Shown: positions 53,789 through 62,525 of the stretch, in pieces | Position numbering within the stretch: position 1 is the first letter of the stretch | Layout of the letters: each line of letters opens with the position of its first letter | Assembly (NCBI RefSeq): GCF_018129085.1 | Contig: NZ_JAAGBB010000001.1 | Coordinates: forward strand, 310,001 to 374,000 | Direction of reading: 5' to 3' | DNA: 64,000 nucleotides | Origin: Plastoroseomonas hellenica | GTDB taxonomy: Bacteria > Pseudomonadota > Alphaproteobacteria > Acetobacterales > Acetobacteraceae | Notes under the pieces: generated by a model | Told to the model about the DNA's origin: nothing | The model's database searches: none | The model's input: only the letters and a program-made list of their open reading frames with translations | Program-made: the position numbers and the translations under genes

Positions 53789-54451
53789 ATGAGCCCGGTT
53801 GCGGTCGAAGCGGAAGGCGATCCGATGGGCGACAGCACGACACCACGCATGACGGGCCGCAAGCCGGCGAAGGCGCAGGCCGCCGCGCCGGCCCCGGTGC
53901 TGGAGGCTGTGGCCCAATCATCATCGAACGGAAAGGACGCGACGATGGCTGGCGAGAGCAAAGTGACCAAGATTGCGGCCGAGGCGGTCCAGACCGGCGA
54001 GGCCAAGGCGAAGAGCGTGATCAACGAGGGCGCCACCCAGGCGCGTGCATCGATGGAGAAGGGTATGGAACAGGCGACGAAGGCTGCCGAGACGATGTTC
54101 AAGGCGGCGGAAGAGGCGGTCGAGTTCGGCCGTGGCAACATCGAAGCGGTGACGAAGTCCGCCCAGCTTTGGGCGACCGGCACCCAGGACATCGCGCGCC
54201 AGTACGCCGCGCTGGCGCAGGGCTTTGCCGATCATGCGATGGAGAGCGCCAAGGCGTTCGCCTCCGTGAAGAGCCTGAAGGAAGCCACTGAGCTGCAGAC
54301 CTCCTTCGCGAAGGCCGCCTTCGAGAAGGCTTCCTCGGAGACCTCCAAGTTCCAGGAGGCCTTCCTGCGCCTGAGCGAGAGCGCCTCGGCCCCGATCACC
54401 GCGCGCGTCCAGCTCGCGGTCGAGAAGTTCGCGAAGCCGATCGCGGCTTGA
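53789..54451 (+). CDS. Phasin family protein
   Basis: A 220-residue polyhydroxyalkanoate-granule surface protein. The core (about 55-215) is an amphipathic helical bundle with phasin patterns: EFGRGNIEAVTKSAQLWATG, QYAALAQGFADHAMESAKAF and KEATELQTSFAKAAFEKASS. The N-terminal 50 residues are Ala/Pro-rich, and an internal ATG at 53945 with AAAGGA upstream could be the true start of a shorter form. TTGC/GCA dyads upstream suggest control by PhaR. PHA synthase genes are not in the window. Confidence 0.88.
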   Translation: MSPVAVEAEGDPMGDSTTPRMTGRKPAKAQAAAPAPVLEAVAQSSSNGKDATMAGESKVTKIAAEAVQTGEAKAKSVINEGATQARASMEKGMEQATKAAETMFKAAEEAVEFGRGNIEAVTKSAQLWATGTQDIARQYAALAQGFADHAMESAKAFASVKSLKEATELQTSFAKAAFEKASSETSKFQEAFLRLSESASAPITARVQLAVEKFAKPIAA

Positions 54452-54454
54452 TCC

Positions 54455-54479
54455 CGGGCGGGGCCCCGCGCCCCGCCCG
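54455..54479 (+). terminator. Hairpin after phasin gene
   Basis: CGGGCGGGGC / GCCCCGCCCG, a perfect 10-bp stem three bases after the phasin stop. There is no clear T-run, but the position suits a terminator or mRNA-stabilising stem. Confidence 0.55.
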
Positions 54480-54590
54480 CCGGCCGTACCCCTCACCCCA
54501 ACGGCCGGCCGACGAGGCCCGGTACCGCACCCTTTCCGGGATAGCGGTGCCGGGCCTCTGCCGTTCAGGACCCCGCGCTCCGGCGCTCCT

Positions 54591-54697
54591 GAGCAGATCG
54601 CTGGAGGGCGGAAGCGCCCGAAAGCGTGAATCTGCTCGGCAGAGCAGGCGGAGCAGATCGCCGGAGGATGGGGTGGCCCGGAGGCATGGATCGGCTC
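54591..54697. repeat. Two tandem family-2 hairpin repeats
   Basis: Units 54591-54637 and 54651-54697 each begin GAGCAGATCG and end with a complementary (A/G)TCTGCTC or GATCGGCTC arm, 47 bp each with a 60-base period. Their centres differ. A related unit is at 58256-58293. Confidence 0.7.
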
Positions 54698-54896
54698 GCC
54701 AAATCAAGTCGCCGGAAAGGATCGGCAGGTTACAAGGGGGCGAGGATCAAGCCCGGCGGGGGGCTCCCGCGCGGCAAATGCTGCCATCATTGTCACCGTG
54801 GCCCTTCACCTGATGCCACGCGCTCCGATATCCTAGACCCGGCGGGGCGCCGTTCGCGCCTTCCCACCACTTCCCGGATGAGACAGCCTTCAGGCC

Positions 54897-55238
54897 ATGA
54901 GCGACCAGGACAAGCGGAACAACGGGGTGGGCAACGGTGACGGGCCGGCGACCGGCGTCGTCGTCAAGGCGCGCCCCCGCACCAAGAAGCCCGCCATGTA
55001 CAAGGTGCTCATGCTGAACGACGACTACACGCCGATGGAGTTCGTCGTGCATGTGCTGGAACGCTTCTTCCAGAAGAACCGGGAGGAGGCGACGCGGATC
55101 ATGTTGCACGTCCATCGTCGCGGCGTCGGCGTCTGCGGCGTGTTCACCTATGAGGTCGCGGAGACCAAGGTGACTCAGGTGATGGATCTGGCCCGCCAGA
55201 ACCAGCACCCGCTCCAGTGCACGATCGAGAAGGAATAG
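54897..55238 (+). CDS. clpS: ATP-dependent Clp protease adaptor ClpS
   Basis: A 113-residue N-end-rule adaptor delivering substrates with bulky hydrophobic N-termini to ClpA. A flexible N-terminal tail (about 1-33) precedes the folded core. [20 protein letters not shown] carries Asn41, Asp42 and Asp43 for the N-degron pocket, and [20 protein letters not shown] follows. It is directly upstream of clpA (146-base gap), the usual order. Confidence 0.97.
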   Translation: MSDQDKRNNGVGNGDGPATGVVVKARPRTKKPAMYKVLMLNDDYTPMEFVVHVLERFFQKNREEATRIMLHVHRRGVGVCGVFTYEVAETKVTQVMDLARQNQHPLQCTIEKE

Positions 55239-55384
55239 CGGCGACGCTGCCCTTCCCCCTCCTTCGTCACTGTTTGCAACGCAGTGCTTCAGGGGATGCG
55301 GAAGCTGCTTCGCCTCCCATATGATGATGTGATGACGGGCCGGGGCGACGGATGCGCCCGGCTCCGACAGGGGAGCCTCTGACC

Positions 55385-57730
55385 ATGCTGTCCCGCAACC
55401 TCGAACAGACGCTCCACCGGGCCCTCGGCTTGGCGAATGACCGCCGGCACGAATACGCGACCCTCGAGCATCTCCTCCTCGCGCTGGCCGACGATGCCGA
55501 CGCGACCACGGTGCTGCGCGCCTGCGGCGTCGACATCGACAAGCTGAAACGCGATCTCGGCGAGTTCCTCGACAAGGACCTCGCCGGCCTCGTCACCGAC
55601 CGCTCCGGCGACCCGAAGCCGACTGCCGGCTTCCAGCGGGTGGTCCAGCGCGCCGCCATCCATGTCCAGTCCTCCGGCCGCGATGAGGTGACCGGCGCCA
55701 ACGTGCTGGTCGCCCTCTTCTCCGAGCGTGAGAGCCATGCCGTCTACTTCCTGCAGTTGCAGGACATGACGCGGCTCGACGCGGTGAACTTCATCAGCCA
55801 CGGCATCGCCAAGGCCCCGGGCCGCAGCACGCCGCGCCCGGTGCAGGGGACCCCGCAGCCGGAGGAGACGCCCGAACGCGGGGAGGAGAAGCCTCAGCGT
55901 GCGCCGCGCGGCCAGGACGCGCTTTCCAACTACTGCGTCAACCTCAACAAGAAGGCGCAGCAGGGCAAGATCGACCCGCTGATCGGCCGCGACAGCGAGA
56001 TCGAGCGCACGATCCAGATCCTCTGCCGCCGCACCAAGAACAATCCGCTCTATGTGGGCGACCCCGGGGTCGGCAAGACCGCGATCGCCGAAGGCCTGGC
56101 CAAGCGCATCATCGAGGGCGACGTGCCGGAGGTGCTGCTGAAGTCGACCATCTATGCGCTCGACATGGGCAGCCTGCTGGCCGGCACCCGCTACCGTGGT
56201 GATTTCGAGGAGCGGCTGAAGGCCGTGGTGCAGGAGCTGGAGAACCAGGCCGGCTCCATCCTGTTCATCGACGAGATCCACACGGTGATCGGCGCCGGCG
56301 CTACCTCCGGCGGCGCCATGGATGCGTCGAACCTGCTGAAGCCGGCGCTGGCCCAGGGCACGCTGCGCTGCATCGGGTCGACCACCTACAAGGAATACCG
56401 CAACTACTTCGAGAAGGACCGCGCCCTGGTCCGCCGCTTCCAGAAGATCGACGTCAACGAGCCGACGCTCGAGGATGCGGTGAAGATCCTGCAGGGCCTG
56501 AAGACCAACTACGAGAAGCACCACAAGGTGAAGTACACGCCCGAGGCGATCCGCGCCGCGGTGGAGCTCTCGGCCAAATACATCCACGACCGCAAGCTGC
56601 CCGACAAGGCGATCGACGTGATCGACGAGGTCGGCGCCAGCCGCATGCTGCTGCCCGAGAACAAGCGGCGGAAGACGGTGACGCTGAAGGACGTAGAGGA
56701 CATCGTCGCCAAGATCGCGCGCATCCCACCCAAGTCGGTCAGCACCGACGACAAGGAGGTGCTGAAAAACCTGGAGCGCGACCTGAAGGCAATGGTGTTC
56801 GGCCAGGACAAGGCGATCGAGGCGCTTTCCGCCGCGATCAAGCTGTCCCGCGCCGGGCTGCGCGACCCGGAGAAGCCGATCGGCAACTATCTGTTCAGCG
56901 GCCCGACCGGCGTCGGCAAGACCGAGGTCGCGAAGCAGCTCAGCAAGACGCTCGGCATCGAGCTGATCCGCTTCGACATGTCCGAATACATGGAGCGGCA
57001 CAGCGTCAGCCGCCTGATCGGCGCGCCGCCGGGCTATGTCGGCTTCGACCAGGGCGGCCTGCTGACCGACGCCATCGACCAGCATCCGCATGCCGTATTG
57101 CTGCTCGATGAGATCGAGAAGGCGCACCAGGATCTCTTCAATATCCTGCTGCAGGTGATGGACCATGGGAAGCTGACGGACCACAACGGCAAGACCGTCG
57201 ATTTCCGCAACGTGATCCTGATCATGACGACGAATGCCGGCGCCGCCGACATGGCGAGGCCTACCATCGGCTTCGAGCGCACGACCCGCATCGGCGAGGA
57301 CACGGAGGCGATCCAGCGGATGTTCACGCCGGAATTCCGCAACCGCCTCGATGCCACCGTCCCCTTCTCCAGCCTCTCGCAGGAGATCGTGGCCCAGGTG
57401 GTCGAGAAGTTCGTCATGCAGCTCGAGGCGCAGCTCGCCGACCGCAACGTGACGATCGAGCTCTCCTCCGCGGCCAAGGAATGGCTGGCCGAGAAGGGCT
57501 ACGACCCGCTCTATGGTGCGCGGCCGCTGGCGCGCGTGATCCAGGAGCACATCAAGAAGCCGCTTGCCGAGGAGCTGCTGTTCGGCCGGCTGACCAAGGG
57601 TGGTTCGGTCAAGGTCGGCCTCAAGGACAATGCCCTGTCCTTCGATTACGTGGAGGCGGCGCCCCCGGCGCTGCCGAAGCCGGAGGAAGGCGAGGGCGAC
57701 GCCGAGGCGACGGCCGAATCCGCCGGCTAG
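55385..57730 (+). CDS. clpA: ATP-dependent Clp protease ATP-binding subunit ClpA
   Basis: A 781-residue AAA+ unfoldase for ClpP. The Clp-N double repeat (about 1-145), beginning [20 protein letters not shown], binds ClpS. AAA-1 has Walker [15 protein letters not shown] and Walker [18 protein letters not shown]-2 has [14 protein letters not shown] and [13 protein letters not shown], and the C-terminal D2-small domain follows ([20 protein letters not shown]). The ATG at 55385 has GGGGAG upstream. The TAG stop runs directly into a family-1 repeat. Confidence 0.98.
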   Translation: MLSRNLEQTLHRALGLANDRRHEYATLEHLLLALADDADATTVLRACGVDIDKLKRDLGEFLDKDLAGLVTDRSGDPKPTAGFQRVVQRAAIHVQSSGRDEVTGANVLVALFSERESHAVYFLQLQDMTRLDAVNFISHGIAKAPGRSTPRPVQGTPQPEETPERGEEKPQRAPRGQDALSNYCVNLNKKAQQGKIDPLIGRDSEIERTIQILCRRTKNNPLYVGDPGVGKTAIAEGLAKRIIEGDVPEVLLKSTIYALDMGSLLAGTRYRGDFEERLKAVVQELENQAGSILFIDEIHTVIGAGATSGGAMDASNLLKPALAQGTLRCIGSTTYKEYRNYFEKDRALVRRFQKIDVNEPTLEDAVKILQGLKTNYEKHHKVKYTPEAIRAAVELSAKYIHDRKLPDKAIDVIDEVGASRMLLPENKRRKTVTLKDVEDIVAKIARIPPKSVSTDDKEVLKNLERDLKAMVFGQDKAIEALSAAIKLSRAGLRDPEKPIGNYLFSGPTGVGKTEVAKQLSKTLGIELIRFDMSEYMERHSVSRLIGAPPGYVGFDQGGLLTDAIDQHPHAVLLLDEIEKAHQDLFNILLQVMDHGKLTDHNGKTVDFRNVILIMTTNAGAADMARPTIGFERTTRIGEDTEAIQRMFTPEFRNRLDATVPFSSLSQEIVAQVVEKFVMQLEAQLADRNVTIELSSAAKEWLAEKGYDPLYGARPLARVIQEHIKKPLAEELLFGRLTKGGSVKVGLKDNALSFDYVEAAPPALPKPEEGEGDAEATAESAG

Positions 57731-57786
57731 AGCGTGATGACTTGAGGGAGCATGATGCGTGAGCGCTTGTCAGCGCATCACGCTCT
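57729..57786. repeat. Short palindromic repeat, family 1 (copy 4)
   Basis: 58 bp with perfect 11-bp terminal arms AGAGCGTGATG / CATCACGCTCT and the inner hairpin arm GCATGATGCGTGAGCGCTT. It lacks the GTCTGAATCACG middle of the longer copies. The left arm overlaps the clpA TAG stop. Confidence 0.88.
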
Positions 57787-57819
57787 AACGCGGCGCTCCT
57801 TCGGGGCCTATGGACAGGG

Positions 57820-57856
57820 AAGGGCGCGGGCCGCAGGCTTCGCGCCCTTTGCTTTT
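57820..57856 (+). terminator. Intrinsic terminator downstream of clpA
   Basis: AAGGGCGCG / CGCGCCCTT, a perfect 9-bp stem with a 12-base loop, followed by TGCTTTT. It ends 20 bases before the next start codon, so it may also lie in that gene's leader. Confidence 0.7.
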
Positions 57857-57875
57857 CCACATCAGGGGCACCGCA

Positions 57876-58232
57876 ATGACCGCCGATACCCGCATCGAGA
57901 ACTGGGATGAGTACAGCGCCGGCCTCCGCGACCGTGGGAAGGATCTGCGCGGCCTGCATCCGGAATTGGTGAAGGGCTTCGTGGCGCTGAACACCGGCGC
58001 CGCGACCACCAGGCATCTCGACGCCAAGACGCGTGAGCTGATCGCGCTGGCCGTCGCCGTCACCACCCGGTGCGAGGGCTGCATCGACAGCCATTCGCGC
58101 AAGGCCCGCGCGGCGGGCGCGACGAAGGAGGAGGTGGCGGAAGCCCTCGGCGTCGCCATCGCACTCAATGCCGGCGCCGCCTTTACCTATTCCCTGCACG
58201 TCCTGGACGCGTTCGACGGCGCCGGGACCTGA
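57876..58232 (+). CDS. Carboxymuconolactone decarboxylase family protein
   Basis: A 118-residue AhpD-like protein. TRCEGCIDSHSRKA holds Cys66, Cys69 and His73, the redox and proton-relay residues. LNTGAATTRHLDAKTRELIA and ATKEEVAEALGVAIALNAGA match the small single-domain CMD group. ATG 57876 with AGGGG upstream is preferred to an earlier frame opening. It is a monocistron. A peroxidase or disulfide-reductase role is inferred. Confidence 0.9.
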   Translation: MTADTRIENWDEYSAGLRDRGKDLRGLHPELVKGFVALNTGAATTRHLDAKTRELIALAVAVTTRCEGCIDSHSRKARAAGATKEEVAEALGVAIALNAGAAFTYSLHVLDAFDGAGT

Positions 58233-58255
58233 GCCGAGGCGCGGTTATCCTGGAA

Positions 58256-58293
58256 CAGATCCCGTTCAGGCGGAATCGCCCGGACGGGGTCTG
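58256..58293. repeat. Family-2 hairpin repeat between convergent genes
   Basis: CAGATCCCGTTC ... GGACGGGGTCTG around a GGCGGAATCGCC centre, an imperfect 12-bp stem. It lies between the CMD gene and the channel-like gene and could act as a bidirectional terminator. Confidence 0.65.
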
Positions 58294-58313
58294 CTTGCGC
58301 GGCTCGCGAGCCG

Positions 58314-59417
58314 TCAGGCGCTGAGCGGCAGCAGGATGTTGACGGCGACATAGCCGATGCCCGCCGCGGTGACGGTCGTCACGTCGAAGGCGCGGGAGAG
58401 TTCCTTGTCCGCCCGGATATTCCAGATGTAGATCGAGACGATGGTGGCGATCAGCGAGAAGAAGATCGTGAAGAGGCCGATGAACGTCACGTATTCGACG
58501 AGGCCGAACTGCCCCGAGGACGGGATCAGCGACCCCGCGAGGTAGGAGTTCGCGACGGCGCCGAAGTAGGAGCCCGCGACCATCGAGAAGCGGGGCCCCG
58601 CATCGGAGGCCCGGAGCCCGAAGCTGGCGAAGGCGAGCGCCATGCCGGCGAAGAGACCGATGAAGACCTTGAAATAGACACCCATCCCGGACCGCTCGAT
58701 GCGGACGCCGTAGGTGAACATGCTGAAGGTGCGGTTCCCTTGCCCTTCAAGCCGCGGGTCGCCGTAGGAGGAGCGGTAGGTGTGGGTCTTCGCGACCTGC
58801 TCCGAGCTGCGGGAGATGGTGTAGCCGGATACCCTGACGCGCGAACTGACGTTCGACGCCGGATCGGCGACGTAGCGCAGGCGCGTCGCGTCGAAGCGGG
58901 CGTCCTCGATGTAGAGGTTCAGCATGTGGTCGTCCCGGGGAACCCGGGTCGTGTTGAAGAACTTCGTCATCCGGGCGGTGACGCGGTAGCGCTGATAGTT
59001 CGTCCCGTCCGCGCCGTAATACTCCTCCTGCAGGTCCCTTCGCGTGATGCTGCCGTCCACGAGGCGGAAATTGGCCCCGGGATTGAGGGCCCGGTCACCC
59101 TGCCAGCGAAACCAGATGTAGAAGGTCGGCGCCCAGAAGGAATCGCGGATGGAGAGGGTCTCGATCCCGTCGAGATAGAGGCCGATCGTGACGTTGGTGA
59201 AGTCGCCCGCCTCCGGGATGGGTTCCGGTGGGGTCTGGCCACGCTCGACCGCGCCGACCGTCATGCGCGCCCGATGGCCGGCGGCGGAGGAGACCCTTTC
59301 CCCGTGGACGACGGAAACCGCCGTCACCCCGATGCCGAGATAGATCAGGATGATGAAGCTGGCCCAGGCCAGCACGAAGAGCCGCTTGCGCAGCGTCAGG
59401 CCACTCCAGATTGCCAC
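58314..59417 (-). CDS. Putative prokaryotic pentameric ligand-gated (Cys-loop-type) ion channel homologue
   Basis: A 367-residue membrane protein. One N-terminal transmembrane helix is followed by an extracytoplasmic beta-rich domain (about 70-215) with VTIGLYLDGIETLSIRDSFW and APTFYIWFRWQGD, patterns of the neurotransmitter-gated ligand-binding fold. Four C-terminal helices follow: KVFIGLFAGMALAFASFGL, RFSMVAGSYFGAVANSYLAG followed by SLIP, EYVTFIGLFTIFFSLIATIV, and TAAGIGYVAVNILLPL. This M1-M4 layout and the M2-like segment ending in Pro fit pLGICs, though no Cys-loop cysteines are present, as in GLIC/ELIC. GTG 59417 has GGAG upstream. Confidence 0.65.
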   Translation of the reverse strand: MAIWSGLTLRKRLFVLAWASFIILIYLGIGVTAVSVVHGERVSSAAGHRARMTVGAVERGQTPPEPIPEAGDFTNVTIGLYLDGIETLSIRDSFWAPTFYIWFRWQGDRALNPGANFRLVDGSITRRDLQEEYYGADGTNYQRYRVTARMTKFFNTTRVPRDDHMLNLYIEDARFDATRLRYVADPASNVSSRVRVSGYTISRSSEQVAKTHTYRSSYGDPRLEGQGNRTFSMFTYGVRIERSGMGVYFKVFIGLFAGMALAFASFGLRASDAGPRFSMVAGSYFGAVANSYLAGSLIPSSGQFGLVEYVTFIGLFTIFFSLIATIVSIYIWNIRADKELSRAFDVTTVTAAGIGYVAVNILLPLSA

Positions 59418-59605
59418 CAACCCGCTCCGCTCGTGAGAGGCCTCCCTACATCCGCATCGCTTAAGCAATGGCTTCGGAGCGCCGGCGCGCCGCGTTCGGG
59501 GCGAATGCGTGAGCGGCCGCCCTCGGCAGGAATCGCCTGGGCTTTGTCATTCCCGTCAGATCCTCGGGCCTCCTATCCTCCCGCCATCCCAACGGAGGTC
59601 CCCCG

Positions 59606-60307
59606 ATGTCCGACAAGGCGCCCATGGCGGGCATGCTGCTGTTCCCCGCGATGACCCAGCTCGACCTCACCGGCCCCTATGAAGTGCTGGCGCGGCTGCC
59701 TGGCTGGCGCGTCGAGGTCGTTGCCAAGACCCGGGATCCCGTGCGCACGGACCGTGGGCTGGTGATCACGCCCTCGATGGGTTTCGCGGAGGCACCGCAA
59801 TTCGATCTGCTCGTCGTGCCGGGCGGGCCGGGCACCGATGCCGCCATGCTCGACCCGGAGACCGTGGAGTTCGTGCGCGACCAGGCGCGGGGCGCGCGCC
59901 ATGTCCTCGGCATCTGCACCGGCAGCCTGCTGCTCGGCGCTGCCGGTCTGCTACGGGGACGCCGCGCGGGCAGCCATTGGGCATCGCGCGACCTGCTCGC
60001 GCAATTCGGTGCCGAGGTGCGCGACGAGCGGATGACGATCGACGGCAATGTCTACACTGCCGGCGGCGTGACATCCGGCATCGACATGGCGCTGCGCCTG
60101 GCGGCCGACCTCGCGGGGGAAGATGTGGCGCAGCAGATCCAGCTCCAGATCGAATACGACCCGGAGCCGCCCTTCACCGCGGGCACGCCTTTCGTAGCAC
60201 CACCGCACATCCTGGAACGCGCGCGGGCTTCGGGCGCGAAAATCCGTAGGTCCCGCGAAGCCGCGGTCGCAGAGGCCGCGCGCAACCTGGCGACTTCGAA
60301 AGGCTGA
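59606..60307 (+). CDS. DJ-1/PfpI family protein, isonitrile hydratase-like
   Basis: A 233-residue class I glutamine amidotransferase-like protein. The nucleophile elbow GICTGS has Cys104. GMLLFPAMTQLDLTGPYEVL at the N-terminus and LGAAGLLRGRRAGSHWASRD match the isonitrile hydratase InhA and related ThiJ proteins, which hydrate isonitriles to N-substituted formamides. ATG 59606 has a strong GGAGGT. The specific substrate is unproven. An AraC-type protein lacking its own HTH was excluded because no HTH follows. Confidence 0.88.
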   Translation: MSDKAPMAGMLLFPAMTQLDLTGPYEVLARLPGWRVEVVAKTRDPVRTDRGLVITPSMGFAEAPQFDLLVVPGGPGTDAAMLDPETVEFVRDQARGARHVLGICTGSLLLGAAGLLRGRRAGSHWASRDLLAQFGAEVRDERMTIDGNVYTAGGVTSGIDMALRLAADLAGEDVAQQIQLQIEYDPEPPFTAGTPFVAPPHILERARASGAKIRRSREAAVAEAARNLATSKG

Positions 60308-60319
60308 GTGGGAACCCCT

Positions 60320-61201
60320 CTAGCCGAGGGCCTGCTTCGCCGTCGCCAGCTCGGCCCGCGCCTTCTCGTCCAGTTCGGGGTAGCGCAGATCGAGGCTGTC
60401 CATCGCCTCCGCGATCGCGTCCGCCACGATGATGCGGGTGAAGCGCTTGTTGTCCGCAGGCACCACGAACCAGGGGGCCTGCGGCGTCGCGGTCGCGAGG
60501 ATCGCCTCTTCATAGGCCGACTGATAGGCCTTCCAATGTGTACGTTCCGCGACGTCGCCGGCGTTGAACTTCCAGTTCTTCTCCGGCTCCTCGATGCGTT
60601 CCAGGAAGCGCTTGCGCTGCTCGTCCTTCGAGACGTTGAGGAAGAACTTCAAGATCACCACGCCCTGCCGCGCCAGATAGCGCTCATAGGCGGCGATGTC
60701 CTCCAGCCGCTCGTCGAAGATGCGCTTGGTCACCAGCCGATCCGGCAGCTTCTGCGCCGCCAGGATCTTCTGGTGCACGCGCACCACCAGCACTTCCTCA
60801 TACCAGCTCCGGTTATGGATGCCGATCTGGCCGCGCTGCGGCAGCGCGATGGCGTGGCGCCAGAGGAAGTCATGGTCGAGTTCCGCGGCGTTCGGTGCCT
60901 TGAAGCTGACCACGTGGCAGCCCTGCGGATTGACGCCGGTGAAGACGTGCTTGATCGCCCCGTCCTTTCCCGCCGCATCCATCGCCTGGAAGATGCAGAG
61001 CACCGACCAACGGTCCTGCGCATAAAGCTTGTCCTGCTGCTCGGCCAGGATGCGCGTGCTGTCGGCGAGCATCGCCTGCGCCTCTTCCTTTTCCAGGTTC
61101 AGGCCGCCGGTATCCGCCGGATCATGGTCCTTGAGGCGGAACCCCTTGCCGCCCGTGATGCGATAGCGGTCGATCAGCTTGCGCAGCCGTTTTTCGATCA
61201 T
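60320..61201 (-). CDS. Polyphosphate kinase 2 family protein
   Basis: A 293-residue PPK2 transferring phosphate between polyphosphate and nucleotides. Walker A is FQAMDAAGKDGAIKHVF, the lid and acidic residues are in FNAGDVAERTHWKAYQSAYE, and NVSKDEQRKRFLERIEEPEK is family-specific. Single-domain length suggests class I or III, making NTPs or NDPs from polyphosphate. ATG 61201 overlaps the MFS stop (ATGA), so the kinase is coupled to the transporter. A longer open frame through the MFS gene in this register is spurious. Confidence 0.93.
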   Translation of the reverse strand: MIEKRLRKLIDRYRITGGKGFRLKDHDPADTGGLNLEKEEAQAMLADSTRILAEQQDKLYAQDRWSVLCIFQAMDAAGKDGAIKHVFTGVNPQGCHVVSFKAPNAAELDHDFLWRHAIALPQRGQIGIHNRSWYEEVLVVRVHQKILAAQKLPDRLVTKRIFDERLEDIAAYERYLARQGVVILKFFLNVSKDEQRKRFLERIEEPEKNWKFNAGDVAERTHWKAYQSAYEEAILATATPQAPWFVVPADNKRFTRIIVADAIAEAMDSLDLRYPELDEKARAELATAKQALG

Positions 61202-62469
61202 GCCCGTCCTCTCCCCTGGCCGAACCGCAGCATGGCGCAGCCGGAGGCGATATGCAGCATCAGCATGCCGCCGAAGGCGGCGCCATATCCCGCCGGGTCC
61301 CAGCCACCGGCCGTCGTGCGCGGCCAGAGATCCAGGACCCAGCCGATCGCGTTCTGCAGGAACACCACGATCAGCAGCATGGTGAAGTTGATCGCCGTCG
61401 CGACGCGCCCCGCGAGTTCGCGCGGGAACACCTGCGCCAGGGCCGCATAGCCCGGCGGGCCGCCGGCGCCGACGAAGCCGAAGACGAACCAGACCGGCCC
61501 GAGCACCGCGAGGCCGCCCTGCGGCCGGGTCAGCAGCACCCCCAGCATCACCGCCTGCCCGGCCAGCGCCAGCGCCGGCACGGTGACCCCCGGCCAGCCG
61601 CGCTCCTGCATCCGCGTCGTCCATTGCCCCATCATGAGGCTGCCGAGCGTCATCCCGAGTGCCAGGCAGAGCAGCGCCGCGGCGCGCGGCTGGTCGGCAA
61701 GCCCGCCCACGTCGCGCAGCCAGGGGCCGGCCCATAGGCCCATCATCGTGAAGTTCAGCGCCGAGATCATCGCGATCCCCGGCAGGAAGCGCAGGAAGCC
61801 GGCATGCTGGAAGATGCGGCCATATTCCGCCACCTCGTCCCATAACCGCCGCGGTGTTCGCGCCGTCGCCCCTGGGGGGCGGTCCGGCACGGAATTCCAG
61901 ATCCAGATCGCGACGCCCAGGGCGATCGCCGCGATGCCCCAGAAGGCGCCGCGCCAGCCGATCGACGGCAGCAGCCATTGCACCGGCAGCGTCGCCGATA
62001 ATCCGCCGAGGGCCGCGATGAAGACGCCGCGCCCGGTCATGGTGGCGACCCGCTCGCGTGGATACCATTGGGTATTGGCCTGCAGCATGCCCATCAGCCC
62101 GGCGGCGATGCCGATGCCGGTCACCATGCGCCCGACCCCGAGCAGCAGCGCGTCCGGCGCCATCGCCGAGATCACGCAGCCGATCGCGGCGATCGAGGCC
62201 AGCACCGTCTGCGTCCGCCGCGCCCCGAACAGGTCGAGCGCCAGGCCGACCGGCAATTGCGCCATGGCGTAGGTGACGAAGATCGCCGCGGCCAGCAGCC
62301 CGAGCCCACTTGCCGACAGCCCGAGTTCGAGCGCCAGCGGCGGCCCGATGGTCGCGATCACCGCACGCGCCATCTGGTTGACGAAGTTCATGCCGGCGAG
62401 CGGCAGGGTGACCCGAAGGAAGATGGACAAGCCGGCGCCCCAAACCGGTCCGCCGTGGCGGCCGGGCAA
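61198..62469 (-). CDS. MFS transporter
   Basis: A 423-residue 12-helix major facilitator. The N-half has ATIGPPLALELGLSASGLGL and the inter-helix DLFGARRTQT motif; TGIGIAAGLMGMLQANTQWY resembles nitrate/sugar-phosphate-type antiporters. A cytoplasmic loop (DRPPGATARTPRRLWDEVAE) separates the halves. It begins with a TTG at 62469 with GGAG 9 bases upstream; later starts are possible. It is translationally coupled to PPK2. The substrate is unknown; a phosphorylated or anionic solute would fit, but this is inference. Confidence 0.88.
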   Translation of the reverse strand: MPGRHGGPVWGAGLSIFLRVTLPLAGMNFVNQMARAVIATIGPPLALELGLSASGLGLLAAAIFVTYAMAQLPVGLALDLFGARRTQTVLASIAAIGCVISAMAPDALLLGVGRMVTGIGIAAGLMGMLQANTQWYPRERVATMTGRGVFIAALGGLSATLPVQWLLPSIGWRGAFWGIAAIALGVAIWIWNSVPDRPPGATARTPRRLWDEVAEYGRIFQHAGFLRFLPGIAMISALNFTMMGLWAGPWLRDVGGLADQPRAAALLCLALGMTLGSLMMGQWTTRMQERGWPGVTVPALALAGQAVMLGVLLTRPQGGLAVLGPVWFVFGFVGAGGPPGYAALAQVFPRELAGRVATAINFTMLLIVVFLQNAIGWVLDLWPRTTAGGWDPAGYGAAFGGMLMLHIASGCAMLRFGQGRGRA

Positions 62470-62525
62470 TTGTCTTGGCTCCGACCCTAGGGGTTATGCG
62501 GGACGGCGCCCAGCCCTCCGATCGG

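Larger units (their letters stand above)
54452..54896. other. 445-base intergenic region rich in hairpins
   Basis: Between the phasin gene and clpS. It holds a 10-bp GC stem at 54455-54479 and a 14-bp stem AGGCCCGGTACCGC / GCGGTGCCGGGCCT (54515-54557). It also holds two family-2 repeat units and then about 200 bases in which I see nothing definite apart from the presumed clpS promoter. A 121-codon open frame across it has no coding character. Confidence 0.6.

Noticed and set aside
54591-54697. Possible CRISPR array
   Set aside because: Only two imperfect units with internal palindromes and no conserved spacing beyond one period; no cas genes in the window.
54448-54813. 121-codon frame after the phasin gene
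   Set aside because: Runs through terminator stems and repeat units; no ribosome-binding site or coding-like composition.
55289-57550. 753-codon frame antisense to clpA
   Set aside because: clpA on the plus strand has both AAA domains intact; the antisense frame is a composition artefact.
60320-62443. 707-codon open frame including PPK2
   Set aside because: The upstream part is an out-of-frame reading of the MFS gene. PPK2 homology begins at ATG 61201.
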